The position numbers and the translations under genes were made by a program. Of a stretch of 64,000 nucleotides of DNA, positions 1-10,182 are shown piece after piece. Origin of the DNA: Aristolochia californica. Lineage: Eukaryota > Streptophyta > Magnoliopsida > Piperales > Aristolochiaceae. The DNA lies in the NCBI GenBank assembly GCA_029961685.1, contig JARWKL010000016.1, positions 2,609,001 through 2,673,000 of the forward strand, read 5' to 3'. The notes below the pieces were generated by a model, which was not told the origin of the DNA, did no database searches, and saw only the letters and a list, made by a program, of their open reading frames with translations. How positions within the stretch are numbered: position 1 is the first letter of the stretch; every line of letters starts with the position of its first letter.

Positions 1-633
1 ATGCTAGTTTATTTTGTTTTTTATACAGTTTCTGTTGCTACTGCTACAAATGTTACTGCTCAAATAAGCAGCATTCCGATGTTAAGTGGGATGAATTTTA
101 AGGCATGGAAAAATATCGTGGAAATTGTCTTCGGTTGTATGCATTTGGATCTTGCACTTCGGGTAGAGCAATCCACTTCTACTCCAAAAAAACTTCAATG
201 AGGCTAAACTTGAGAAGTGGGAGTGCTCTAACCAAATGTGTTTGATGATCATGAAACGCTTCATTCCGGAGGCGTTTCGGGATTCTATGACTGAGAGCAA
301 GAGCGGCAAGAAGTTCCTAGAACACGACATTGAACAATATTTTGCCAAGAACGAAAAGTCGGAGGCAATAAGCCTTTTGGCTAAACTCATTTCGATGAAG
401 TATAAAGGCAAAGGGAACATAAGGAGTACATAATGGAAATGTCTCATCTCGCGTCAAAACTCAAGCCACTTAAGTTGGAGCTGTCTAAGGACTTGCTCGT
501 GCACTTGGTTTTGATATATCTTCTTGTACACTTTGGACAATTCAAAGTGAGATATAACACTCATCAAGACAAATGTCCCCTAAATGAGCTTATATCTCAC
601 TGTGTAAGAGGAAGAGAGGGATCGGAAGGTTAA
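1..633 (+). pseudogene. copia gag remnant (UBN2-type), frameshifted
   Basis: The conceptual product resembles the N-terminal gag of plant copia elements: a SGMNFKAWK-like start, then an IMKRFIPEAFRDS segment and a helical region ending near MEMSHLASKL. The frame breaks at an A7 run near 186-192, where six A residues would keep it open, and again near 420-433. Element 2 shares the A7 break. Without a zinc knuckle it could not form a normal nucleocapsid. It is part of the truncated element covering 1-1905. Confidence 0.75.
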
Positions 634-692
634 GACTAAAAGTACTTACTTGGCCTCAACCTCTCAAAACAAGTAGAAGAAGAGAGGTAAGG

Positions 693-1905
693 ATGTTGCA
701 GAAGGATTTTCTCAGAATAAGAATAAAAGCTGTCAAATTCGACCGTGGTGGAGACTACTACGAAAGGTATGATGGATCAGGAGAACAATGTCCTAGACCC
801 TTCATGATTCTCCTCAAAGAGTGTGGAGTTGTTCCGCAATACACCATGCCGGGCAAACCCAACATGAATGGTGTTGCAGAGCGACGAAACCGAACTCTTA
901 AGGATATGGTAAGGAGTATGATCAGTCATTCCTCTTTGCCAGAGTCACTTTGGGGAAAAGCTTTAAAGACTGCAGTGTACATCCTTAACAGGGTACCGAG
1001 CAAAGCAGTTGCCAAAACCCCCTATGAGCTTTGGACAGGCAAGAAGCCTAGCATTAGGCACTTGCACATTTGGGGTTGTCCAGCTGAGGCGCGACCTTAT
1101 AGGCCACATGAAAGAAAACTGGACTCATGGACAGTTAGCGGTTATTTTGTTGGTTATGCTGAACATTCTCGGGGCTATAAGTTTTACGATCCCATATTAA
1201 GATCCTGCTTTGAAACGGAAAATGCGAGATTCCTTAAGGATATTGAGTTTGGAGGGAAAGAAAACATAAGGAATGTTGTCTTTAAAGATGAATTTGCTAT
1301 TGACAGTGATCAAGTTTCCATACCTATTGTTGTTCAAGACACAATTCAGGCATTAGAGGACAATGTTCAGGCTCCTATTCCTGACGTTGTTCCGGATCAA
1401 GACAATAATGAGATTCTTCCTCTTGCACCACCTTTAGAACAAACTCAACAACCTCAAGAAGTGCCATTAAGGAGATCCACTAGGGAGAGGAGAAATGCGA
1501 TTCCATATGATTATATCATATTTCTCCAAGAACATGAGGATGGAGTCAAATTGATAGAAGATGACCCGATTAACTTATGTCAAGACTTGCGCAGTTCTAA
1601 CTCTCAAAAGTGGATTGATGCCATGAAGGATGAGATGAAGTTTATGAATGACAATGACGTTTGGGATCTCATCGAGTTGCCTAAAGGTGTGAAGCCCATT
1701 GGTTGTAAATAGATATTTAAAACCAAGAGGGATTCAAAGGGCAATGTCGAGAGATATAAGGCCCGTCTAGTCGCTAAAGGCTTTACTCAAAGGGAAGGCA
1801 TATACTATAAAGAGACTTTCTCTCTGGTATCTTCGAAAGAATCTTTTAGAACAATAGTGGCACTAGTGGCTCATTTAGATCTAGAGCTACATCAGATGGA
1901 TGTAA
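693..1905 (+). pseudogene. copia pol remnant: integrase C-terminal half plus start of RT
   Basis: An open stretch of 339 codons begins in the integrase catalytic region ([18 protein letters not shown]), continues through the [19 protein letters not shown] motif with its catalytic Glu, and then the [16 protein letters not shown] and [17 protein letters not shown] segments. It ends at a TAG (1710-1712) that replaces the Trp of the usual CKWIFK motif opening RT. Reading continues in the same frame into [14 protein letters not shown] and stops making sense at 1905. Element 2 carries the same TAG. Confidence 0.8.
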
Positions 1906-2073
1906 CTATGATAGAAAAACAGGTTGATGGTTGGACCATCAATAGATACCACTTTGAAGAGTAAGGTTTTGATGCCAAGGAAGCCAGTCGTATCCTCAGA
2001 TGAAGATAGACTCTAGAGAAGTTGGAAGGGTGAGATGGACCACGTGTGGGACCTCTTTGTTTCCTTTGAGAGG
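1906..2073 (-). pseudogene. antisense CER1 exon 5 relic (truncated)
   Basis: The reverse complement aligns with the middle of CER1 exon 5: CTCTCAAAGGAAACAAAGAG, then the VHLT, ESI and SKWYLS-coding segments, with stops and substitutions. The matching relic upstream of CER1-C (36775-37085) also contains exon 6. Here the piece beyond 1906 is missing and copia fragment 1 abuts it instead. Confidence 0.75.
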
Positions 2074-2149
2074 GGGGAAGATTTGGAAGACCCAGTTGGG
2101 GACAAGCTCGGATACAAGTGATGTATAATATAGGACCATATTCATCACA

Positions 2150-2345
2150 GCCATGGCATCCTACATAGAGGATGATGTGGCTCTCCGATGATGTGTCAGT
2201 TTAACTTGGCGTAAAACCCTTCGGGTGCAGATGTGGCATACTAACGTGGCATCACATGATCGGTCAAAGCTTACATGTCACCTTTAAATGTACACAAGTG
2301 CAGTTGCTCAGTCAAATTTGGGTATTTGTGAAAATAAATTAAAAA
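2150..2345. mobile_element. MULE-like terminal remnant
   Basis: The segment has the motif order of the ends of the insertion at 14701-18494: a GATGATGTGTCAG-like block, GTGGCATAC, then GGTCAAAGCTTACATGTCACC and a tail GGGTATTTGTGAAAATAAATT. It is inverted relative to the left end of that insertion. A near copy is at 37190-37370 upstream of CER1-C. No coding sequence or partner terminus was seen, so it is a solo end or deletion remnant. Confidence 0.5.
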
Positions 2346-3612
2346 ATATATTATTTGTGTTATTATGTTTAAAAATTGTATGCCACTTACGTTACAGGGT
2401 CAGGGTAGGCAGTTATTGGCCAGCAGACAGCTATGGAGGACCATTAATGGTGATTTTGTGCAGGCAACGAGCAGTCTCGATCCTCTACCAAACAATTGTA
2501 ATCGTGAAGGGACCAGTGCTCCCGCATGAAAGGACGGAAGCACAATGGTAAAACGACTCCCCGAAGTGCACCATAAAGACAAGAAATAAGTGCTGGATGT
2601 CCAGTGAATCGTCAAGCAGGTTTAAGGAATACAAAGAAAAATTGGAAGAAGAAATAGCTAGTCTACAGGAACTGAAGTTCCGTATTGTTTAGCCACCTGT
2701 AACTGGAACAGGTGACGAAGATCATCATCTACTTACCTACCTTGTGTGTTTGCTAGAAATGAAGTTTATATACATTTAAAACGGTGGTTAGTCCTCAAAC
2801 GATCAAAACAGAGTTTACAGAATGAAAATGAAGCAAAAGAGATACTTACAAGTTATGGGTTCCGTAGAAATGGAGGAATGGGGTATAGGTAGTGGTGATG
2901 CAGAGCTCTGTGAAGCCAGTAGTAGAGAAACTCTATGACGCAAAATGGACAAGATCATCCATCTGTTCTCCACATCGGTAAGTGAGATGTGCCAGGAGCA
3001 TATTGATTAAGCGAGAAAGAGACAAAGTACGCTAGTCCCTTCAACTACAGGCTCATCTACCGGTCTAATTGAGCTACGACAGGACTCTTCATGAGCTTGA
3101 TTCCACTCTGTCAACTGCATCAATGAACGAACTGCTTGGAGAGTAAGGATAAATCTAAAGATGAAAAACGATCTCAATTATCTTCTGCATGCTTTCAGTG
3201 TCTTTGCATTTACACGTTCAACCTCCAAATACTTATTGCTTTGTTTCTCGTCTTAGTGCGTATTCATAAAACATTTCTCCCATTTATAAAGTGAATACTC
3301 GATAATTGAATCCTCTTCATGGCTGGTGTCATAAAATTTATAACTTACGTGAAAAATATTGTCAATTTGGCATCTAAAGATTTCGTGCTGAATTAAAATC
3401 TGAACAATCTTAGTTGGGATTCAAGGAAGAACATGGAGATTACAGTTCTCAGATGAACTCCAGAAAACGATTTATTTTTATTTTATTTTTTACCGACTGC
3501 ATTCATTCATAGCATTTAAAAACAACTGGAAACTGCTAAAGAGTCGTGCGCAGACAATCTTCTACGGACAAGAAAGCATCATCAACGGTGGAAAAGGTAT
3601 CCTGGGTTGTTC
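2346..3612. other. 5' flank of CER1-A, no gene recognised
   Basis: The sequence is largely co-linear with the flank of CER1-C (about 37380-38453), so it was duplicated with the gene. Short open frames occur, but none is conserved as a long ORF between the two copies. The last 250 bases (GGCATCTAAAGATTTCGTGC onward) are also shared with the flanks of B and D and are the likely proximal promoter region. Confidence 0.5.
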
Positions 3613-3619
3613 TATAAAT
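3613..3619 (+). promoter_or_regulatory. TATA box of CER1-A
   Basis: TATAAAT lies 47 bases before the start codon, in the context GGTTGTTCTATAAATTGGAA that is conserved in all four gene copies. This fits a short 5' UTR of about 15-20 bases. Confidence 0.6.
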
Positions 3620-3665
3620 TGGAAATCACCCATGCAGTGAGCAGCTCGGAGAGACCCAGATAACA

Positions 3666-6387
3666 ATGGCAACCAAGCCTGGGCTGTTCACTTCATGGCC
3701 ATGGCAGATGCTTGGAACTTTCAAGGTATTACTACTTTTTAGTTTTCTCCTAAAACCAGTAGGATTAATGCTGATGATTTCTCTGTTTTGATATTGGTGT
3801 GGTTGAAGTACGTGGTTTTGGCACCATGGGTTGCTTGTAGCATATACAGTTCGGTGACAAAGCGAGAAGAGGAGAGGGATCTGACCAACTTTCTCATCTT
3901 GCCAATCCTACTTTGGCGATGGTCGCATAACCAAATATGGGTTAGTCTGTCTCGTTTCCAAACAGCTCGGAGCAAACACAAAATAGTTGATAAAGGCATT
4001 GAATTTGAGCAAGTAGACAGAGAAGAAAACTGGTTTGATCTCTTTATCTCTCGCTTTTTCTCTTTATACCTCTTAACTAATTCTCTGACATTTGGACAAA
4101 TACATGGCAGGGATGATCAATTACTACTGAACGGCCTTGTTTACTACACCTTTCATCAATACGTTTCAGGCGCGTCTCACTTAGCCATGTGGAGAACAGA
4201 TGGGATGATTTTAACTATTTTGCTTCACATAGGTCCGGTGGAGTTTCTCTACTACTGGCTCCACAGAGCTCTCCACCACCATTACCTGTACTCACGATAC
4301 CACTCCCACCACCATTCCTCCATTGTAACAGAACCCATAACCTGTAAGAACCTTTCTCGTATCCTTTTCATCTTCTATCATTTTTATGTCCTGGATTGCT
4401 GCCGACCAATGAATCATGGTAGTGAACAAACCTAATCTTAAGAGTGTCAATTCAAATTACTTTTGATATCACTGTTTAATTAACTTTTTCAATACTATAT
4501 ACTCTTCTCGATACCACAATTGGCGATGTTGTTCACTGGAACAAACTCACATCTGGCAATCATAATTTACCTGACATACATAGATTTCATAAATAATATG
4601 GGCCACTGTAATTTTGAACTTGTTCCCAACTGGGTCTTCAAATTCTTCCCCCCTCTCAAGTACTTGATGTATACTCCATCGTGAGTCTCTTCAACCTTTG
4701 CCTGTTTTATAAGTTTAAGAAATGAAAGCATAGATAGAATTTTTCATTCAAGGATATAACCAAACTAATGAATTTTCCTGACTAGGTTTCACTCTCTTCA
4801 TCATACCCAGTTCCGGACGAACTACTCCCTCTTCATGCCTTTGTACGATTACTTGTATGGTACAGTGGACAAGACAGTGGATTCTCTTCATAAGAACTCT
4901 CTCAAAGGAAACAAAGAGATCCCACAAGCGGTCCATCTCACCCATCCAACTTCCGTGGCGTCCATCTATCACCTGAGGCTGGGACTGGTTTCGTTGGCAT
5001 CGAAACCCTACTCTTCAAAGTGGTACCTATCGATGATCCAACCGTTGACATATTTGTCTGTCATATTTACCTGGATCTTTGGTTCCACCTTCACAGTGGA
5101 GTCCATCAAATTGGATAAACTCAAAATGGAAACATGGGCTATACCAAGATTTAGCTTTCATGTAAGTAAGAGACATCTCCATCTACCATTTTGAATGAGC
5201 CGTCTCTCTCAACTTTTTTCTTGTGTCCATTTGAAGGTGATAGTATATATATTGGTTTTGACTGTCTATGTTTTGCAGTATTATTTATCATGGCACAGAG
5301 ATTCAATCAATAATATGATAGAGAAAGCCATACTGGAAGCAGACCGTGAAGGGGTCAAAGTGATGAGTTTGGGTCTTCTTAATCAAGCAACAATCATTCA
5401 CCATCCTTCTCCCTGCCTCTCCCTACTGTCAAGTGCTCATTAGAAAAACTAAAATGATAAATCTGGATTTTTTTTTGTCTGCAGTCAGTGGAACTAAACG
5501 AAAATGGCAAGCTCTATCTCCAAAAGCACCCAAAACTCAAGGTCAGATTAGTAGATGGGACAACACTGGTAGCTGCAGTTGTCCTAAATGGCATTCCACA
5601 ATATACTGATAAAGTTATAATGAGAGGAGAGCTTTCAAAAGCTTGTCATGCCATAGTCCTAGGATTGTGCCAAAAAGGGATTAAGGTAAGTTGGTTGAAC
5701 TCACTCCCACAAACCATCAGTTAGAAGCTTTCAATGGTATAATTATGAATTACTTGAGAGGTTACAGGTTTCCACGGTTTGTAAATCTGAACACCAGCAA
5801 CTGAAAAGACGATTACCGGCCAAGTTCTGGAGTAATTTGGTCCTTTCAGATAACTATGTTGCCAAGGTAATGTTACCTATTCAGATTTTTAATAACTTGA
5901 CAGTCCAACGTGTTCATTTAATAGCAGACAGAAGATTGAAACTGTAGGACTACTTCTGCAAGTATGGTTGGTGGGAAATGGGCTGAATGATAAGGAACAA
6001 GAGAAAGCGCCCAAGGGTGCAAGCTTCAATCCCTTCTCACAATTCCCTGTAAAGAATTTGAGGAAGGACTGTTTCTACCAGACGAATCCAGCAATGAGGG
6101 TCCCCAAGAATCTTGAAACCATGCATGCCTGCGAGGTAAATTAACTCTTTCTACTTAACTGTGATAGTTTCAATAACTGTTTCTATTGTAAGTTTCTATA
6201 TAATATACAATTTACGAATGTTATGTGACAGAATTGGCTTCCTCGGAGGGTTATGAGTGCATGTCGTGTAGCAGGCATTGTTCATGCATTGGAGGGATGG
6301 GATACCCATGAGTGTGGTGAAGAACAGCTGCTGAATGCTGATAAAGTATGGAATGCTGCACTTCAGCATGGATTTCGTCCCCTCTGA
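3666..6387 (+). pseudogene. CER1-like: CER1-A: disabled CER1-type alkane-forming aldehyde decarbonylase
   Basis: CER1 enzymes are ER membrane proteins that, with CER3, convert very-long-chain acyl precursors to alkanes for cuticular wax. Exons by comparison with intact copies: 3666-3725, 3809-4032, 4111-4343, 4493-4680 (damaged), 4786-5161, 5279-5386, 5485-5685, 5768-5866, 5962-6135, 6232-6387. His boxes HRALHH, YHSHHH and HSLHH are still encoded. Two lesions were seen. A 52-bp deletion between direct ATACT repeats (near 4493) removed the intron 3 acceptor and the first 32 bases of exon 4. The exon 9 acceptor TGCAG has become TGCAA, so the next AG shifts the frame by one. Exon 6 also ends CAA before its GC donor, where the other copies have CAG. 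A truncated transcript is possible, but a normal protein is not. Confidence 0.9.
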
Positions 6388-6561
6388 TATACTGGTTTCA
6401 ATGTACTTCCAGTGAGGAATCGAAAGTGCTAATAATGATGAAGAAGCTGTGTTTTATCATTTTCAATACAAGGACATCCCTTAAAGTGAGCACTTTTTAT
6501 TAATATTTAAGGGGTTTGCATAATTAATGCCCATAGTTGGAAAGGGCTGTTAGGTTTTACA

Positions 6562-6900
6562 ATGGCTTCGATGACTTTCATGAATAATAATTTATGTGAG
6601 ACAGTTCCAATTAAAGCTCACCCAGCTTGGGCTATGCAAATAGTAGAAGAAAAGAGGTCTGCAAATTTGTTCTATAGTCAAATAATTTATGATCCTCAAT
6701 CTGTTAGTCAAATTCTGACTTTACATTTTCAAGCTAAAAGATTTAGAAAAGAAATTAAATCTTTAAAAGCCGATAGGTCACATGATTCACAAGAAAAGTT
6801 TGAAGAAATTAGAAAATGTAATGGGAAAATATCTGAGTGTCGAAAACTTTTACTTATTTTCAAAAATATTTTATGGCTAAGAGATGAACATACTAGCTAG
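6562..6900 (+). pseudogene. 112-codon ORF of unknown origin, spacer copy 1
   Basis: The open frame starts MASMTFMNNN and ends WLRDEHTS. It is rich in Lys and Glu with a helical C-terminal half. I do not recognise the family. Copies follow CER1-B (21602-21940, intact frame) and CER1-C (broken by a 14-bp deletion), and it is absent after D. The first differences I compared between copies 1 and 2 (Leu/Phe, Pro/Gln, Ala/Asp, Ser/Thr, Ile/Lys) all change the protein, which suggests no purifying selection. It lies about 175 bases after the CER1 stop codon. Confidence 0.4.
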
Positions 6901-6979
6901 CCTTTGTGCACGGATTTTAAAGGTTTCAAGATGAAAATGAATAAGAAAAATTCATCAAAAGGTTATCTAATCGGATTTC

Positions 6980-7308
6980 CTGTATGAAAATACTCTCAAA
7001 GGACACGAAGAGGCTCCACAATTGGTCTAGCTCACCCATCCAACTTCCCCGGAGTCCATCTATCATCTGAGGATGAGACTGGCTTCCTTGGCATCAATAC
7101 TTTCCTCTTCAAAGTGGTATTTGTTGATGATGCAACCATAGACATGTTTCTCTGGATATTTACTTGGATCGTTGGTTCCACCTTAACGGTTTAGCATCTA
7201 CCATCAACTTGGGTAAACTCAAAATGGAGATATGGGCTCTCCCAAGATTTAGCTTTCACCTAAGTAAGAGACATTAGGATCTACCTTGCTGAATGAGGCG
7301 TATCTCCT
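6980..7308 (+). pseudogene. sense CER1 exon 5 relic downstream of CER1-A
   Basis: About 280 bases align with the second half of CER1 exon 5: CTCTCAAAGGACACGAAGAG, CACCCATCCAACTTCC, GGAGTCCATCTATCATCTGAG, CTCTTCAAAGTGGTAT, GGTTCCACCTTAACGG, CCAAGATTTAGCTTTCAC. The match runs on into intron 5 (TAAGTAAGAGACAT), with the GT donor changed to CT. In-frame stops and indels are present. No exon 1-4 or 6-10 sequence was found next to it. Equivalent relics follow B and C. Confidence 0.85.
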
Positions 7309-7398
7309 TCTGAAATGGAGGTCACATGATTTTCAGATAAAATTATGTTTTTAGAAAGAGTGGGCCTTAAGATAATTTTGCTCATTGATGTTGAAATT

Positions 7399-7555
7399 TG
7401 TTAAAAGACACCCATGTGTGTAAGGGTGACATGGGTAGTAAATAAGGAGAAATTTAATGGAGATGGCATAAAATTGTAATTAAATAAATTGGTGTATGTC
7501 CTTTTTCCTTTTGAAGCGTGTAGTCCTAAGGGTATTATAGTCATTGTGAACACCT
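7399..7555 (+). mobile_element. 5' fragment of a TGTTAAAAGACACCC LTR
   Basis: The sequence starts TGTTAAAAGACACCCATGTG and matches the first about 155 bases of the LTR at 23369-23734, ending at ATTGTGAACACCTT. There it switches to CTGCCTCTACC repeats instead of the LTR's TATA region. The same chimera occurs at 22439, 42254 and 52598. Confidence 0.65.
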
Positions 7556-8215
7556 TCTGCCTCTACCAACAGCATCAGAATGCCTCCTTGCTGCCTCTAC
7601 CAGCAGCATCACCGAAAAAACCTCCATGCTGCCTCTACTAACAACATCACCTGAATGCCTCCCTGCTGCCTCTACCAGCAGCATCGGAACGCCTTCATGT
7701 TGCCTCCACCAGTAGCACTAGACGCATCCCTATTTTGATGACAGCGCCGAGACCCGAGCCTGTCTCTTCCGGCGACAACACTGAAACCTGAGCCAGTCTC
7801 TTCTAGCGACAACTCCGAGTCCCGAACCTGCTCTATTCCGGCAGCAACAGTGAAGCTTCACGCAGCGAGCTTCACGTTATTTCTCACAGTAGTAGACAGC
7901 CCTGCTGTTTCTCCCAACGTCAAGTCAGAGAGACCCTTCTCTACAACGTCGACTAAAGAGACCTTTCTCTGCAGTGCCGGCAATGATGTCGTCCTTCTCG
8001 AGCCTCTCTTTCTGCTGAGAGCTTCTGTCTTCTGGCAAGTCCCGAGCTGCTCTATTTTTCTAACAGCTGCTCGCCCTCTCTGTTTCTCAAGCCTCCTCTG
8101 TTCTTCTCCCAGCGCCAAGAGTCCCGAGCTTCCTCTGTTTTTCTCCCGGCGTCGAGAGTCTCAAGCTTCTTCCGAACGCTCTCTATGAGTCCCGAGACTT
8201 ACCCTTTTTTTCTGT
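7556..8215 (+). repeat. left GCTGCC-rich arm, spacer copy 1
   Basis: It opens with about four imperfect units of 36-40 bases built on GCCTCCTTGCTGCCTCTACC AGCAGCATC, then C/T-rich sequence with recurring TCCCGAGC, TCTTCCGGCGAC and CTTCTCGAGCCTCTC motifs. Related motifs lie in opposite orientation at 10970-11740, so the two arms could pair. Open frames of 86-112 codons inside are low-complexity and appear on both strands, so I do not call them genes. Confidence 0.6.
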
Positions 8216-8659
8216 TGTGTTTGTTAGTTTCAAAGAGTCAAAATCATCTAAACTTTCATTGCTAAACGTATAGTAGTTAACAACAAATATGACTGCTTAT
8301 TATTCAGACCTTTTCCAGGAATTTAAAAAAAAAATCCAGCTAAGACATTTGAAAATGAAAGACTAGGGTCATCACTAATTTCTAGTTTCATCCCTAACAT
8401 GTACTAACAAAGCGCTATATTCGTCACTAAACATATTGTATTTAACAACAGACTTTTGTTCGTAGTTAAATGTGCAGATTCTAGATTATGTGAAGTCAAA
8501 AATATCTATACAGAGTTTAAATTATTATATTATGAGTATTTATTAATGATAGTTAGACATTTGAATTATAGTTTATACAATTTATTAATTACTACGTAAA
8601 GATTTTTAAATAGTCATTCCTTCAAACTATATTATATTTTTAGTAAGCTTAAACATAGC

Positions 8660-8942
8660 GAAATCACTAAATATTTAACTTAAATATTAATGTAACAAAG
8701 TAACTTAAAATACATCTGTCAGTTGATCTTCAGACTTAACAAATCAAAATCAAAATCAAATTATCTTGGATTTTTAGGAAATCACTAAATATTTAATTTA
8801 AATATTAATGTAACAAAGTAACTTAAAATACATCTGTCAGTTGATCTTCAGACTTAACAAATCAAAATCAAATTATCTTGGATTTTTAGGAAATCACTAA
8901 ATATTTAATTTAAATATTAATGTAACAAAGTAACTTAAAATA
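8660..8942 (+). repeat. 111-118 bp minisatellite, two full units plus partial
   Basis: Units start GAAATCACTAAATATTTAA and end TTATCTTGGATTTTTAG: 8660-8777, 8778-8889 and a partial 8890-8942. Unit 1 is 6 bases longer because of an extra AATCAA. The homologous array has three full units in the C-D spacer and one after D. Confidence 0.9.
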
Positions 8943-8961
8943 ATACTAATGTAATATAAAT

Positions 8962-9274
8962 TGTTAAAGAATAGTCCTATATGAATTAATGAATATAAAT
9001 ATTTTAGTTTTATTAGTTGGGAAAGAGGTTTTCTAACATAGCTAGTCATTTTGGGATGAGTTTTGGACCCAACTTCACATTAACAAGTACTTATACGAGG
9101 GTCTCCACCCAAATTATCCACATGTAGAGCTAAAAAAGAGGGCCTAAATATGAGGAAAAGTGCCAAAGTGTAGTCCTATATGGATTAGTGAATACAAAGA
9201 TCTTGGGTTTATTAATTGGGAAAGAGGTTTCTCAACTTAGTCTTTTTGGGATGGGCCTTGGACCCAACCTCACA
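8962..9274 (+). mobile_element. TRIM-like mini LTR retrotransposon, 118-bp LTR family, copy 1
   Basis: Two direct repeats start TGTTAAAGAATAGTCC and TGCCAAAGTGTAGTCC and both end GACCCAACnTCACA. They enclose only about 85 bases. The homologous copy after D keeps a primer-binding site TGGTATCAAAAC directly after the first LTR; here it is reduced to TTAACAAG. The purine-rich ATGAGGAAAAG before the second LTR fits a polypurine tract. There is no coding capacity. Confidence 0.75.
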
Positions 9275-9788
9275 TAAGTAAAATTATTCAGCTTTAATTT
9301 TTAGTGATATTACTTGTATAAAATTTGTGTTTATTTTATTATTAATTTATAATGTTTCATATTTAATATTTGGTATAACATTAATATTAAAATTTAATAT
9401 TAATATAATATATTTAATCTATTACTAAAATTTATTTAATAATTATTCAATATTAGATGCTTTATTAGTTTAGTTTTATAATATCAAACAGTATAATATT
9501 AATTTATTGTTCAGTATTCAATATTGCAACACAATATAATTTTTAATATTTAATGTTTTATTTTCATCACAAAGAAACTTAAATTAATATTAATTAATTA
9601 GAATTTAAATTATGTGTCACTAAAATAATATTATAGTCATTTTATATATGGAATATTGGAGTAGTTGTAATTACAATATGATTTTACATTTATAATAATT
9701 ATTAACACAATTTTAATATTAAATTACATTATCATAATATTTGCTAAAGTAACTTAATAGTAAACTATCATTACCACATTAATTAATT
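9275..9788. other. AT-rich spacer, no gene
   Basis: Very AT-rich sequence with many TTAATATT/AATATTAA repeats and no open frame of note. It is conserved at 44240-44753 and 56555-57069. Confidence 0.7.
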
Positions 9789-10182
9789 TGTTAACCACCT
9801 AGCCAATACTACCCAAAAGACCGACCTGTTAGGAATGGAAGACATGGGTACTTAACCCCAGGACCATAACATCACACCCACGCTCGCGAGAGCCAACGTC
9901 CACGGTAGCCCACTTGCGACGACCTACTCTAGCGACAGCTCATGGTGCGGGAACACACTCAAGTCGCCCCTTCCGCTTTTAGCGGTGGCCCATAGGTGTG
10001 GGAAGCACACTCTAGTCGCCCCTTCTGCTAGGTCGCCCCCTCCGGGATTCGCCCCTCCGGGATTTGAACTCGTGACGTAGCGCTAGCTCTGATACCAAAT
10101 GTTAAGCACCTAGCCAATACTACCCAAAAGATCGGCCTGTCAAGAGCGGAAGACATAAGTACTTAACCCCAGGACCATAACA
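9789..10182 (-). mobile_element. TRIM-like mini LTR retrotransposon, 83-bp LTR family, copy 1
   Basis: Direct 83-bp repeats (9789-9871 and 10100-10182) both read TGTTAA...CATAACA. Immediately inside the right repeat is GCTCTGATACCA (10086-10097), the reverse complement of the initiator-Met tRNA primer site TGGTATCAGAGC, so the element lies on the minus strand. The internal region is about 228 bases, GC-rich and non-coding. Flanks TAATT/TAATC are a near-perfect 5-bp target duplication (perfect in the copy after D). Confidence 0.87.

Larger units (their letters stand above)
1..1905 (+). mobile_element. Ty1/copia retrotransposon fragment 1 (5' end outside window, truncated in RT)
   Basis: The order is a gag-like stretch (about 1-640), the C-terminal part of integrase (about 720-1300), a linker, and the start of reverse transcriptase. 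It stops at 1905 just after the RT segment with HQMDV, where element 2 (28980-34914) continues. Nothing of RT beyond that point, RNase H or a 3' LTR follows. The gag-to-integrase junction near 690-740 skips the CCHC zinc knuckle, the protease and the first half of integrase. Element 2 has the same junction, so both descend from one defective master copy. At 1906 the sequence switches to an antisense CER1 relic. Confidence 0.88.

Noticed and set aside
3739..3999. Minus-strand frames of 74-154 codons over CER1 exons (also 18573, 19753, 38580, 49548)
   Set aside because: Antisense shadows of conserved CER1 exons.
7850..8188. 112-codon frames in the C/T-rich left arms (also 22890, 42705, 55399)
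   Set aside because: Open on both strands, low complexity, and lengths and frames change in the copy after D. Not distinguishable from repeat read-through.
8962..9274. Inverted-repeat MITE formed by 12416-12533 and 13154-13271
   Set aside because: The two are in opposite orientation, but each is an LTR of one small family, and the second has its own perfect ATGTC duplication, so they are separate insertions.
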